Assembly: GCA_965207995.1 (NCBI GenBank)
Contig: OZ242299.1
Span: 2,294,001 to 2,358,000 of the forward strand
Source: DAOUKH01 sp965207995
Lineage (GTDB): Bacteria > Chloroflexota > Dehalococcoidia > SHYB01
Direction: 5' to 3'
DNA length: 64,000 nt
The notes below the pieces were generated by a model. That model saw nothing but the letters and a program-made list of their open reading frames with translations. It did no database searches and had not been told where the DNA came from. Positions 1-8,500 of this stretch are shown here, in pieces (the first letter of the stretch is position 1; every line of letters begins with the position of its first letter). Position numbers and translations under genes: made by a program.

Positions 1-567
1 CGTTCCGCCGACTTGGACATGGCCGCGGACATCATCTATAACGCCAAGGTACAGAAGCCCGCCGTCTGCAATGCCGTCGATGGCGTCCTGGTGCACCGCT
101 CCATCGCGGAGACGGCGCTGCCCCGCATCGGGGCCGCTCTTGCCTCCGCCGACGTCGACCTACGCTGCGACCCCGAGTCCCTGCGCATTTTGCTCGATGG
201 CCGCGTCAAGCCCATCCGGCCCGCGGAAGAGAGCGATTGGGGCTATGAGTTCTGCGCCCTCATCGCGTCGATTCGGGTGGTGGACGGGTTCGACCAAGCC
301 TTGGAACACATCGACCGCTACGGATCGGGGCACTCGGAGGCGATCATCACCAACGACTACGCCGCAGCGCAGCGCTTCGTCAACGAGGTGGACGCCGCCG
401 CCGTCTTCGTCAACGCCAGCATGCGCTTCAACGACGGCGCGCAGTTCGGCCTGGGGGCGGAGGTCGGGATCAGCACCGACAAGCTCCACGCGCGCGGCCC
501 CATGGGCCTGCGAGAGATTACGTCGTACAAGTGGGTCGTCATGGGCGACGGCCAAGTCCGTCCGTAG
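1..567 (+). CDS. proA: Gamma-glutamyl phosphate reductase, C-terminal part (5' end outside window)
   Basis: This is the last 188 codons of ProA, which reduces gamma-glutamyl phosphate to glutamate semialdehyde with NADPH in proline synthesis. Frame 1 is open from the first base, so the gene begins upstream of the window. The visible part holds the catalytic-cysteine region (NAKVQKPAVCNA) and the C-terminal family signature GLGAEVGISTDKLHARGPMG. It ends at TAG. The partner kinase gene proB is not on this side. The next gene starts 33 bp later on the same strand. Confidence 0.95.
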   Translation, partial: RSADLDMAADIIYNAKVQKPAVCNAVDGVLVHRSIAETALPRIGAALASADVDLRCDPESLRILLDGRVKPIRPAEESDWGYEFCALIASIRVVDGFDQALEHIDRYGSGHSEAIITNDYAAAQRFVNEVDAAAVFVNASMRFNDGAQFGLGAEVGISTDKLHARGPMGLREITSYKWVVMGDGQVRP

Positions 568-600
568 CCGGCGGAACCATCGAAGGTTAGGGGGCCGCGG

Positions 601-924
601 ATGCCGGAGCGCCGATTCGAGCGAGAGTGCCGCACCCCCTACTCGGAGGCCTACCTCGTCATGGAAGGCGAGGCGCCGCTGGGCCGGATCGACCTGCACT
701 TCGCCGGGCCGGTCGTCCATGGCCTGCTCGTGGTCGCCGAGCGCGTCACGCAGGACGACGTCAAGGAGATCATCGAGTCCGTCGACGAGGAACTAGTGAT
801 GTCCGCCGACCCCGACTGCGAGGACTTCGTCGTGCAGGTCTACCAGGGGCGCGAGCTCGGGACGTACAGCTCCCAGGACCTGGAAGAAGAGGAAGGGGCC
901 GACGGCGGGCGGCCCTCCTGGTAG
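601..924 (+). CDS. Small acidic protein of unknown function
   Basis: A 107-residue protein that I do not recognise. The N-terminal two thirds alternate short hydrophobic and charged stretches, as in a small alpha/beta fold (LGRIDLHFAGPVVHGLLVVAE, then a helix with DDVKEIIESVDEEL). The tail is very acidic (DLEEEEGADGG). There is no signal peptide or membrane segment. It follows proA by 33 bp and could be co-transcribed with it. It ends 13 bp before the stop of a convergent membrane-protein gene. Confidence 0.65.
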   Translation: MPERRFERECRTPYSEAYLVMEGEAPLGRIDLHFAGPVVHGLLVVAERVTQDDVKEIIESVDEELVMSADPDCEDFVVQVYQGRELGTYSSQDLEEEEGADGGRPSW

Positions 925-937
925 TCGGGATGCGGCG

Positions 938-1939
938 CTACGCCGCGGTCTTCGTCGCGTCGTCTTCCTCTGCCCACCATTCCTTGCGGCGGGCGATGAT
1001 GGCCAAGGCGATGAAGCCTAGGCCGACGCCGAACCACAGCGTGCAGAGGCGGATGACCAACGTGGCCGCGGCGGCAGCGGCGCTCCCCAGTCCGACGAGC
1101 GCTTGACCCAAGCTGGTGATGCCCGTCTCCGCCGCGCCGAGTCCGCCGGGCAGGAGGAGCACGGCACCCGCCATCGTCGAGATGGAGAGGATGAAGAGCG
1201 ATTGGAATATGAGCTCCCAGCCTGGCTCCGCGCCCAGCCCCCAGAAGACGTAGTAGAGGGCCACCGCCTCGCCGGACCACGAGACGATCCCGATGGTCGC
1301 CGCAATGGCCAGCGGCCGGGGCGAAAAGAGCAACTGCGAGCTGCCGAAGAAGGTCGCGACGAACGGAGCATGCCGCTTGAGCACGGGGATGCGGCCGGTT
1401 AGCGCCACGAGCCCGTTCGCCAGCTGCTTGTTGCGGAAACCGGCGATCGCAACGACCGTGGCGGCTCCCAGCCCAACCAGGGGCAACCAGCCATAGTCGA
1501 CGAAGATCAACCCAATCGCGGCGAGCACCACCATGGCGACGCCGTCGCTGACGCGTTCGGCGATCACGATGGGCGCGGTCTTCGCGGGGTCGGCGTCGTA
1601 GCGGACCTTGAGGAAGTAGCTCTTGATCCACTCGCCGACCTTCGCCGGCGTGATCGACATGCCTAGCCCGGAGAAGAAGATGAGCACGCTGTCGAAGAAC
1701 CGCACGCCCCGGACCTCGGTCAGGCGCAGGTAGTACTCCCACTTCACGAATCGCAGGATGTAGTTGAACAGGGTCAGGAGCAGGATGTAGGGAATGAACT
1801 CCCAGCGGAACTCCCGGAGGACGTCGCCGGTTTCCGAGAGACTGCCCGCAAGCTCGATATAGAGCAGCAGGCCGGCGACGACCGCGAGGCCGAGGCCAAC
1901 GGATATGAGGAGTTGTTTGCGGAGTTGACCGGCTTTCAC
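938..1939 (-). CDS. Flippase-like integral membrane protein (UPF0104 / LPG synthase TM family)
   Basis: A 333-residue polytopic membrane protein of the lysylphosphatidylglycerol synthase transmembrane / UPF0104 family. Members move or modify lipids and lipid-linked molecules, and the substrate here is unknown. About eight hydrophobic segments are visible. Family-like stretches include a motif near residues 95-110 (GMSITPAKVGEWIKSYFL) and a Gly-rich loop (LLLPGGLGAAETG) near residue 260. The start is GTG. It lies 37 bp downstream of the transketolase C subunit on the same strand and is probably the last gene of that operon. Confidence 0.8.
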   Translation of the reverse strand: MKAGQLRKQLLISVGLGLAVVAGLLLYIELAGSLSETGDVLREFRWEFIPYILLLTLFNYILRFVKWEYYLRLTEVRGVRFFDSVLIFFSGLGMSITPAKVGEWIKSYFLKVRYDADPAKTAPIVIAERVSDGVAMVVLAAIGLIFVDYGWLPLVGLGAATVVAIAGFRNKQLANGLVALTGRIPVLKRHAPFVATFFGSSQLLFSPRPLAIAATIGIVSWSGEAVALYYVFWGLGAEPGWELIFQSLFILSISTMAGAVLLLPGGLGAAETGITSLGQALVGLGSAAAAAATLVIRLCTLWFGVGLGFIALAIIARRKEWWAEEDDATKTAA

Positions 1940-1976
1940 GGTGGGCCTGGTCCGCCCGCGCGGTCCGTTCGGCGGC

Positions 1977-2921
1977 TTACCGCTTGCGGCTCACCGCCCG
2001 CCGGGCCGCGTCGGCCACGTCGGCGGAGGTCAGGTTGTACTTGACAAGAAGCTCGTCGGGTTTGCCTGACTCAGCGTACCCGTTCAGCGCGACGAATTCC
2101 ATCGGAACCGGCGTCGAGAGCGCCGCCGCCGCCGCTACCGCACTGCCCAGCCCGCCGCGGAGCTGGTGCTCCTCCGCGGTCACGATCGCGCCCGTCTCAG
2201 CCGCTGCCTCGGCGACCGCCTCGTCGTCGATGGGGTGAATCGTGGCCATGTTGAGCACGCGGGCCTCGATGCCTTCGGCAGCGAGCGTTTCGGCTGCCTC
2301 CAGCGCTGCCGCGGTCATGATCCCGCAGGCGATGATGGTCACATCTCCGCCCTCGCGGAGCGGCGCCGCTTTGCCCGCGGTGAACCGGTAGTCGGCCGGG
2401 AGGATGATCGGTGTAGCGGGGCGGCTCAGCCGGATATAGAACGGGCCGTGGGCATCCGCCGCCGCACGGACCGCCGCCTCCGTCTCCACCGCGTCGGCGG
2501 GGACGATGACGGTGAAGGAGGGCAGCGCGGTCATCAAGGCTACATCCTCGATAGCCTGGGCCGAGATGCCGTCCTCGCCGGTTACGATGCCGGCGTGGGT
2601 GGTCACGATCTTGACGTTCAGCCCTGGCTGCGAGATGCCGACCCGGATCTGGTCGTAGGCGCGTGACGTGGCGAAGACGGCGAAGGTGCTCACGAAGGGA
2701 ATCTTCCCCGCCGAGGCGAGCCCGGCGGCGACGCTCATCATGTTCTGCTCGGCGGCGCCGAGGTCGAAGAACCGCTCGGGGTACTTCTTGCTGAAATCGA
2801 CGGACATGACCGACTTGTTCAGGTCGCCGCCGACGAAGACGACGTTGGGGTTCTCCCCGCCCAGCTCCGAGAGGACCTCGCCGAAGCGGTTGCGGGTCGC
2901 CTCCTTGACCTGGGTCGTCAT
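1977..2921 (-). CDS. Transketolase, C-terminal subunit
   Basis: The 314-residue second half of a split transketolase, holding the pyrimidine-binding and C-terminal domains. With the N subunit it transfers two-carbon ketol units between sugar phosphates (pentose phosphate pathway). The segment FFDLGAAEQNMMSVAAGLA near residue 60 carries the Glu that activates thiamine diphosphate. Pyrimidine-domain landmarks follow (THAGIVTGEDGISAQAIED). The start codon overlaps the stop of the N-subunit gene as ATGA, which indicates translational coupling. DXS-like function is less likely because the halves match split transketolases in size and order. Confidence 0.93.
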   Translation of the reverse strand: MTTQVKEATRNRFGEVLSELGGENPNVVFVGGDLNKSVMSVDFSKKYPERFFDLGAAEQNMMSVAAGLASAGKIPFVSTFAVFATSRAYDQIRVGISQPGLNVKIVTTHAGIVTGEDGISAQAIEDVALMTALPSFTVIVPADAVETEAAVRAAADAHGPFYIRLSRPATPIILPADYRFTAGKAAPLREGGDVTIIACGIMTAAALEAAETLAAEGIEARVLNMATIHPIDDEAVAEAAAETGAIVTAEEHQLRGGLGSAVAAAAALSTPVPMEFVALNGYAESGKPDELLVKYNLTSADVADAARRAVSRKR

Positions 2922-3793
2922 CCCGCCAACTCCTTCATGGCCTGCTCGTACTGGTCGGCGTTGGGGGCCTTGCCGTGAAAATCGGGGTTCCCTTCCATGA
3001 AGCTGACGCCCTTGCCCTTCACGGTGTCGGCCACAATGGCGGCGGGCCCGTCGTGGGCCACGGCGCGATCAAGGGCCGAGACGATCGCCGGCATGCTGTG
3101 CCCGTCGATGACCTCGGTGCTCCAGCCGAACGCCCGCCACTTCTCCTCGATGGGCTCCAGGTCGAGCACGTCCTTGGTGGCGCGGTCGTTCTGGATGCCG
3201 TTCCGGTCGATAAGCGCCACGATGTTACCCAAACCGTAGTGCTTGGCGGCCATGGCCGCCTCCCAGACCTGCCCCTCGTCGAGCTCGCCGTCGCCGAGCA
3301 TGACAAAGATGCGCGCGTCGATGCCGTCGAGGCGCAGCGCCAAGGACGTTCCCACGCCGAATGAGAGCCCCTGACCCAGGGAGCCCGACGACATCTCGAC
3401 GCCCGGCGTCTTCACCGAGGCATGGCCTTGTATCCGGCTGTTGAGCTTTCGGAAGGTCTGGAGCTCCTCCACGGGGAAATAGCCGCTCTGGGCGAGCGCG
3501 GCGTAGAGGGCGGGGCAGCAGTGTCCCTTGCTCAGGATGAAGCGGTCGCGTTCGGGCCAGCCGGGGTCGTCCGGCCGGTGCCGAAGTTCCCCGAAGTAAA
3601 GCGCGGCGACCATGTCGATGGCGGAGAGCGAGCCGCCGGGGTGGCCGCTCTGCGCGTGGAACGTCATCTCGACGATGTGGCGACGCAGCACGCGGGCGAC
3701 GGCCTCGAGTTTGGCGATGGCCTCGGAATCCGCGCTGGGCCGGGATGCGGCGGCGCTAGCGGCTGCGGGGGCCGAGTGGTCGTCCTGGCGCAA
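2918..3793 (-). CDS. Transketolase, N-terminal subunit
   Basis: The 291-residue thiamine-diphosphate-binding half of a split transketolase. The ThDP motif starts at GDGELDEGQVWEAAMAAKHY and ends at the Asn in DRNGIQND. The His/Ser region SGHPGGSLSAIDMVAALYFG and SKGHCCPALYAAL lie in the first third. I place the start at TTG 3793 because a good promoter (3848..3876) would start transcription near 3841. The longer in-frame ATG at 4054 lies upstream of that promoter inside a repeat element. A GGA lies about 11 nt before the TTG. The stop overlaps the next start as ATGA. Confidence 0.9.
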   Translation of the reverse strand: MRQDDHSAPAAASAAASRPSADSEAIAKLEAVARVLRRHIVEMTFHAQSGHPGGSLSAIDMVAALYFGELRHRPDDPGWPERDRFILSKGHCCPALYAALAQSGYFPVEELQTFRKLNSRIQGHASVKTPGVEMSSGSLGQGLSFGVGTSLALRLDGIDARIFVMLGDGELDEGQVWEAAMAAKHYGLGNIVALIDRNGIQNDRATKDVLDLEPIEEKWRAFGWSTEVIDGHSMPAIVSALDRAVAHDGPAAIVADTVKGKGVSFMEGNPDFHGKAPNADQYEQAMKELAG

Positions 3794-3847
3794 CTGATTC
3801 GTGTTCCAAGAAACTCGGCTGGGGACCTGACGTAAGCCGGTCGCCCG

Positions 3848-3876
3848 ATTATACGGGCACCCACGGAGGGTGTCTA
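3848..3876 (-). promoter_or_regulatory. Sigma70-type promoter of the transketolase operon
   Basis: On the minus strand a TAGACA (3876..3871) is followed after exactly 17 nt by a perfect TATAAT (3853..3848). The predicted transcript starts near 3841 and leaves a leader of about 48 nt before TTG 3793. This promoter is the main reason for rejecting the upstream ATG of the N-subunit frame. Confidence 0.75.
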
Positions 3877-3904
3877 TCGCGTTGAGGAGGTTGGGCGCCT
3901 CTCC

Positions 3905-4074
3905 CCGGAGACCCTTGCGCAACTCCCGCCGATGGTTGAGAAATGGGCGGAGCGGGGCGGTTCTTCCCTCTCCCCCTCTGGGGGAGATTTGAGAGAGGGC
4001 GCGCGCCGTCAGGCGCGCGAGCGCCCGCAGGGCGCTGCTCTTTACTCGGTCCAAGGTTACGCAAGGGTCTCCGG
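3905..4074. repeat. MITE-like palindromic repeat with terminal inverted repeats (copy 1)
   Basis: A 170-bp non-coding element. The left end CCGGAGACCCTTGCGCAA (3905..3922) is the inverted complement of the right end (4057..4074) at 17 of 18 positions. Inside (3966..4050) is a string of hairpins: CTCTCCCCCTC/GGGGGAGA, then GCGCGCC/GGCGCGC, then AGCGCCC/GGGCGCT. The same hairpin string recurs at 47131..47213 in the opposite orientation and, in part, at 30170..30225 and 43918..43970. No transposase is present. Together with 3877..3904 and 4075..4178 it fills the gap between two divergent genes. Confidence 0.8.
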
Positions 4075-4097
4075 AGGGGGAAAGGGTTTAGGTATCC

Positions 4098-4127
4098 GAG
4101 ACAGTCCATGTTCGAATCGGATAGAAT
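4098..4127 (+). promoter_or_regulatory. Possible promoter of the molybdenum hydroxylase gene
   Basis: GAGACA (4098..4103) and TAGAAT (4122..4127) are separated by 18 nt, about 50 bp before the ATG at 4179. The -10 matches consensus at 5 of 6 positions and the -35 at 4 of 6. It lies just outside the right end of the repeat at 3905..4074. A GAGGAG ribosome site precedes the ATG. Confidence 0.4.
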
Positions 4128-4178
4128 TGGCCGGACTTCTACTCTGCAACAGGCTCATTCTTCGCGAGGAGTTTCTTC

Positions 4179-6455
4179 ATGACCACCACCGCTGACCGTC
4201 CCGCCGAGTACAAGGTCGTCGGCTCCCGGCCCATCCGCCACGACGGCGTCGACAAGGTGACCGGCAAGGCCAAGTACGGCGCCGACTACACCGCTCCCGA
4301 CCTGCTGCACGGCAAGATCCTGCGCAGCCCGCACGCCCATGCTCGCATCAAGAGCATCGACACGTCGAAGGCCGAGGCGCTCGACGGCGTGCGCGCCATC
4401 GTCACCCATGCCGATTTTTCGGTGGAGGACGTTCAGGAGAGCGACCTGCGCAAGACGCTCGGCAACATTCCGATTGTTGGCGAGAACGCCCTCGCCAACA
4501 AGAAGGCGCTCTACAAAGGCCATGCCATCGCCGCGGTGGCGGCCTCGAGCCCGCACGTTGCCGAGCAAGCCGTCGATCTCATCGAGGTCGAGTACGAAGT
4601 CCTGCCCACGGTGCTCGACGTAAAGGAGGCAATGGCCCCCGGCGCGTCGATCCTCCATGAGCAGTTAGTCGAGCGGGACGAGAAGCTCCCCGACGCGGGC
4701 CAACAGACCAACGTCGCCGCCCGGCTTCACTTCGCCCGCGGCGACCTCGCGCAAGGCTTCGAGCAGGCCGACGTGGTCGTCGAGCGTGAGCTCGACACAC
4801 AGCCCGTGCATCAGGGCTACATCGAACCGCACAACACAACGGCCAACTGGAACGCCGACGACAAGGTCACGGTCTGGACGAGCACGCAGGGCGCGTTCAG
4901 CATCCGGACGCAGACCGCCGCGTTGATCGGGCTCCCCGAATCGTCGGTGAAGGTGGTGCCGATGGAGATCGGCGGCGGCTTCGGCGGCAAGATCAACGCC
5001 TACTTCGATCCCGTCGCCGCCTTACTCTCGAAGAAGAGCGGTCAGCCGGTGAAGATCGTGATGAGCCGCCGCGAGGTCTTCGAGGCGACCGGCCCCACCT
5101 CCGGCTCCCACATGCGCTGCAAGATCGGGGCCAAGAAGGACGGCACCATCACCGCCATCGACCTCTGGATGGGCTTCGAGGCCGGCGCCTACCCCGGCTC
5201 GCCCGTTGGCGCCGGGTGCATGTGCGCCATCGCTCCCTATAACGTGGAGAACTTCGTCGTCGACGGCCTCGACGTCGTCGTCAACAAGCCCAGGGTCGCC
5301 GCCTACCGCGCCCCCGGCGCGCCCCAGGCGGCCTATGCCATCGAGACGGTCATCGACGAGCTTGCCGCCAAGCTCGGCATGGACCCCATGGACCTCCGGC
5401 TGAAGAACGTCTCTCAAGAGGGTGACCGGCAGGTTACCGGCATCCCCTTCCCCATAATCGGTGCCGAGAAGGTCGAGCGGGCCATGAAGGAGCATCCCCA
5501 CTACAGCGCGCCGAAGGGCCCCAACCAAGGCCGCGGCGCGGCGATGGGCTTCTGGTTCAACGCCGGGATGCAGTCCTCCGCCTCGATCAGCGTCAACACC
5601 GACGGCACGGTCAACCTCGTCACCGGCTCCGTCGACATCGGCGGGACCCGCGCCGCGTTGGCGATGCAGGCCGCCGAGGTGCTCGGCCTCGCCGCCGAGG
5701 ACGTCCATCCCTCCGTCGCCGACACCGACTCCATCGGCTACACCGGCGTCACCGGCGGCAGCCGCACCGCCTTCTCCACCGGCATCGCCGTCGTCAGCGC
5801 CGCTGAGATGGTCAGGGACCAGATGATCGCCCGCGCCGCCACCATGTGGGAGACGCAGCCCGAGGACATCGACTACGCCGACGGCGTCTTCATCTCCAAG
5901 AAAGACCCCGAGGACCGGCTGACCTTCAAGGAGGTCGCCGCGAAGATGAACAACACCGGCGGCCCCTTCGTCGCCTCCGCGAGCTCAAACCCCACGCAGG
6001 TCGGCCCCTCCTTCGCCGGCCTGCTCGTCGACGTCACCGTCGATCCTGAGACGGGCAAGGTGGACTTCGACCGTGTCACCGCGTTCCAGGACGTAGGGCA
6101 GGCGGCGCACCCCAGCTACGTCGAAGGCCAGATGCAGGGCGGCACGGTCCAGGGTCTCGGCTGGGCGCTCAATGAGGAGTATTACTACGGCGGCGACGGT
6201 GTCATGGCGAACTCGAGCTTCCTCGATTACCGCATGCCCACCAGCTACGACCTGCCGGACGTGGAGACGGTCTTCGCCAACGTGCCGAACCCCGGCCACC
6301 CCTTCGGGCTGCGGGGGGTCGGCGAGGTCTCCATCGTGCCGCCGATGGCCGCCGTGGCCAACGCGATCAATGACGCCATCGGCCGCCGTCTCACCGCGCT
6401 GCCGATGAACCCGGGAGCGGTGCTCCAGGCCTTGGACGAGGAGCCGGAGGGCTAG
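4179..6455 (+). CDS. Molybdenum hydroxylase, large (molybdopterin-binding) subunit of the xanthine dehydrogenase family
   Basis: A 758-residue protein covering the aldehyde oxidase / xanthine dehydrogenase a/b hammerhead (about 15-130) and the two molybdopterin-binding domains. Visible landmarks are IGGGFGGKI, YRAPGAPQAAYAIE, QGLGWALNEEYYY and the C-terminal GVGE, which carries the catalytic Glu (GLRGVGEVSIVPP). It lacks the AYxCSFR loop of form I CO dehydrogenase, so its substrate is probably an aldehyde, aromatic or N-heterocycle. No 2Fe-2S or FAD subunit gene lies beside it. Its stop shares the palindrome CTAG with the stop of the convergent gene. GAGGAG is the ribosome site. Confidence 0.92.
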   Translation: MTTTADRPAEYKVVGSRPIRHDGVDKVTGKAKYGADYTAPDLLHGKILRSPHAHARIKSIDTSKAEALDGVRAIVTHADFSVEDVQESDLRKTLGNIPIVGENALANKKALYKGHAIAAVAASSPHVAEQAVDLIEVEYEVLPTVLDVKEAMAPGASILHEQLVERDEKLPDAGQQTNVAARLHFARGDLAQGFEQADVVVERELDTQPVHQGYIEPHNTTANWNADDKVTVWTSTQGAFSIRTQTAALIGLPESSVKVVPMEIGGGFGGKINAYFDPVAALLSKKSGQPVKIVMSRREVFEATGPTSGSHMRCKIGAKKDGTITAIDLWMGFEAGAYPGSPVGAGCMCAIAPYNVENFVVDGLDVVVNKPRVAAYRAPGAPQAAYAIETVIDELAAKLGMDPMDLRLKNVSQEGDRQVTGIPFPIIGAEKVERAMKEHPHYSAPKGPNQGRGAAMGFWFNAGMQSSASISVNTDGTVNLVTGSVDIGGTRAALAMQAAEVLGLAAEDVHPSVADTDSIGYTGVTGGSRTAFSTGIAVVSAAEMVRDQMIARAATMWETQPEDIDYADGVFISKKDPEDRLTFKEVAAKMNNTGGPFVASASSNPTQVGPSFAGLLVDVTVDPETGKVDFDRVTAFQDVGQAAHPSYVEGQMQGGTVQGLGWALNEEYYYGGDGVMANSSFLDYRMPTSYDLPDVETVFANVPNPGHPFGLRGVGEVSIVPPMAAVANAINDAIGRRLTALPMNPGAVLQALDEEPEG

Positions 6456-7897
6456 CCGGCCTCGCGCGAGCCCCCGAGTAGGGCCGCGACTGCCGCTTCG
6501 GCCGGCGTGCCGTCGAAGAAGCGCGGGTTCATCCCCGCGTGGAGTCGCGCCGCGTTGCCGAAGGTGAAGTCGCGGAAGTCGTCCTCCGACACCAGGCCGC
6601 GCTCGACGAGCTCGTAGGACTCCTCGACCACGCGGGCTAGGTCCGGCACGTCGTAGTGGCCCATGTCGGAGCCGAGCATCGCCCGCAGACGCGCCCCGTA
6701 GGGGTTCGTCCGCGTGTCGAAGGCCCAGGCCGTCGTGGGGTCGTCGGCCTCGCACCCGAAGTAGAAGCTGTCGACGAAGAGGTCGCGGAGCTCCTCGCTG
6801 CGCTCGACCTGAAGCGCCGCCCAGTCGTCTTGGTAGAAGGGGCGCGACGCCTCGTGCTCGTAGAACGCCCGCAGGGCGTCGAGGCCATCCCGCACGCGCT
6901 CGTCGCCGTACTCTCCGGCGAGCGCGACCAGGGAATCGCGGTCGAGCCGCGAAGGGTCGACCACCTCCAGGGCCTGCCGGTTGCGCTTCTCCCACTCGCC
7001 CACGATCCCCGCGTAGAGGCTGCACGCGCCGGAGACGCCCCCTTCGAGGAAGGCCGCCCGCAGCGCGGGAAACCGGCGGGTGACCCCCGCCATGAACAGC
7101 GATTTGCAGATCGCTGTGCCGCCCTCGGAGAAGTGGCCGATGTGGTTGTACGAGAAGTTGGTCACCGACCGGCGGCTCCCCCAGCCGCGGCTCCCCGAGT
7201 GGAACGTCGGCGCGGCGCCGAGCTCGACGCACTTCGCCCAGAGCGGATCGTAGTCGTGGTCGCTGTCGATCCCCAGCGCGTCGAGGCGGCGGTCGTGTGG
7301 CGCGTTCCGCACCGGACGCAGCACGTGCCCCAGGGTGATCACTTTCAGGCCAAGCACCCGGATGGCGTGTTCCGCCTCCGCGATCGCCTCCTTCGGCGTG
7401 TGCGAGGGCACCACCGCGGCCGGCGTCATCCGGTCGGCGTAGGGCGCGTAGACCTCGGCGTGCAGCATATTGACCGCGCGGCAGCCCACCGCCCGCAGCT
7501 CGGGGTCGGCGAGGCTCCGGAAGGTGAGCGCGTTGGAGGGGTATTGAATGCTGAAGTCGATCCCCAGCTCGTCCATCCGCTCGTAGAGCAGCCGCGGCAG
7601 CGACACCGTCGCCCGGTCGAGTGTGTTCGCCGTGGGGTGCACCCACCATGCCGGGCAGGCCGTCCAATTCTCTCGCCGCTCCTCGTCCGTCATGCGGTAC
7701 CAAGGATCGAGCACGGCGACATCGTGCGTGGGGTCGCCGGCGCGCTCGAAGCGCAGCGCGACGTCGTTGCCGCCGACTTGCCGGACAGTGTCGAGGAAGG
7801 CGGGCCACAGCACCGGCGTCAGCTCCAGGAAGTGGCCGTCGGCGTCGATGATTGGGTGGCCCAGCGACGCCCGGATCTCCGCCGATCTCGACGTCAC
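6452..7897 (-). CDS. Amidohydrolase family 2 (ACMSD-like) metal-dependent hydrolase
   Basis: A 481-residue TIM-barrel amidohydrolase. Metal-binding landmarks are IIDADGHFLE near the N-terminus, the His cluster in the middle (NFSYNHIGHF) and an Asp in the C-terminal GSDMGHYDVPD. ACMSD-family enzymes decarboxylate or hydrolyse ring-cleavage products; the substrate here cannot be told. I chose GTG 7897 because it overlaps the stop of the upstream acetyltransferase as GTGA and begins just before the conserved part. A longer in-frame start at 8026 would overlap that gene by 133 bp. Confidence 0.88.
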   Translation of the reverse strand: MTSRSAEIRASLGHPIIDADGHFLELTPVLWPAFLDTVRQVGGNDVALRFERAGDPTHDVAVLDPWYRMTDEERRENWTACPAWWVHPTANTLDRATVSLPRLLYERMDELGIDFSIQYPSNALTFRSLADPELRAVGCRAVNMLHAEVYAPYADRMTPAAVVPSHTPKEAIAEAEHAIRVLGLKVITLGHVLRPVRNAPHDRRLDALGIDSDHDYDPLWAKCVELGAAPTFHSGSRGWGSRRSVTNFSYNHIGHFSEGGTAICKSLFMAGVTRRFPALRAAFLEGGVSGACSLYAGIVGEWEKRNRQALEVVDPSRLDRDSLVALAGEYGDERVRDGLDALRAFYEHEASRPFYQDDWAALQVERSEELRDLFVDSFYFGCEADDPTTAWAFDTRTNPYGARLRAMLGSDMGHYDVPDLARVVEESYELVERGLVSEDDFRDFTFGNAARLHAGMNPRFFDGTPAEAAVAALLGGSREAG

Positions 7898-8400
7898 GGC
7901 CCACCCTCCGCCAAGCGCCGCAGCGCGTCGCCGGTCATGCGGTACGTCGTCCACTCGTCGAGCGGCGCCGCGCCGAGCTTCCGGTAGAAGCCGATGGCCG
8001 GCTCGTTCCAGTCGAGGACCGCCCACTCCAGCCGCCCGCAGTCGCGCTCGACCGCGACCCTGCCCACGTGGCGCAACAGCGCCCCGCCGAAGCCCCGCCC
8101 ACGGTGGTCCGGCTTCACGAACAGGTCTTCGAGGTACAGCCCCGGCTTTCCCAGGAACGTCGAGTAGCTATGGAAGTAGAGCGCGAACCCGACCGGCTCG
8201 CCTTCGAACTCGCCGATGACCGCCTCGGCGTAGCGCCGGTCGCCGAACAGCGACGCGCCGAGTCCTGCCTCGTCGGCGGACATCTCGTGCGACAGCCGCT
8301 CGTACTCAGCGAGGCCGCGGATCAGGTCGAGCAGGACGGGGACGTCGCTGGCCTCAGCGGGGCGGATGCGAAAACCGGCAGGAAGCGGATGCTTCGGCAT
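7894..8400 (-). CDS. GNAT-family N-acetyltransferase (diamine acetyltransferase-like)
   Basis: A 168-residue GNAT acetyltransferase that moves an acetyl group from acetyl-CoA to an amine. The CoA-binding segment VKPDHRGRGFGGALLRHV is typical, and the C-terminal WAVLDWNEPAIGFYRKLGA is the pattern seen in spermidine/thialysine acetyltransferases of the SAT type. ATG 8400 starts just before the domain. An upstream in-frame start at 8454 adds only low-complexity sequence. It is translationally coupled (GTGA) to the amidohydrolase and divergent from the LLM oxidoreductase. Confidence 0.85.
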   Translation of the reverse strand: MPKHPLPAGFRIRPAEASDVPVLLDLIRGLAEYERLSHEMSADEAGLGASLFGDRRYAEAVIGEFEGEPVGFALYFHSYSTFLGKPGLYLEDLFVKPDHRGRGFGGALLRHVGRVAVERDCGRLEWAVLDWNEPAIGFYRKLGAAPLDEWTTYRMTGDALRRLAEGGP

Positions 8401-8500
8401 GCCGCGCAGTCTAGGCGCGTCACTGCCGCCGGGCAATGACGTCGGGCCGGGCACCTGCTACCGTAGGGCGGCTCGAAAAGGAGCGTCCAGGAGGCAGTCG

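Noticed and set aside
3794..4054. An ATG at 4054 as the start of the transketolase N subunit
   Set aside because: The extra 87 codons lie in a repeat element and upstream of a strong promoter, and they have no transketolase similarity.
4104..4130. A tRNA T-arm-like string (GTTCGAATC)
   Set aside because: No acceptor stem, D arm or anticodon arm can be folded around it. It is the spacer of a promoter-like sequence.
5985..7904. A 639-codon minus-strand frame
   Set aside because: It is an out-of-frame shadow of the amidohydrolase and the end of the molybdenum hydroxylase gene; the translation is Arg/Ala/Gly-rich low complexity.
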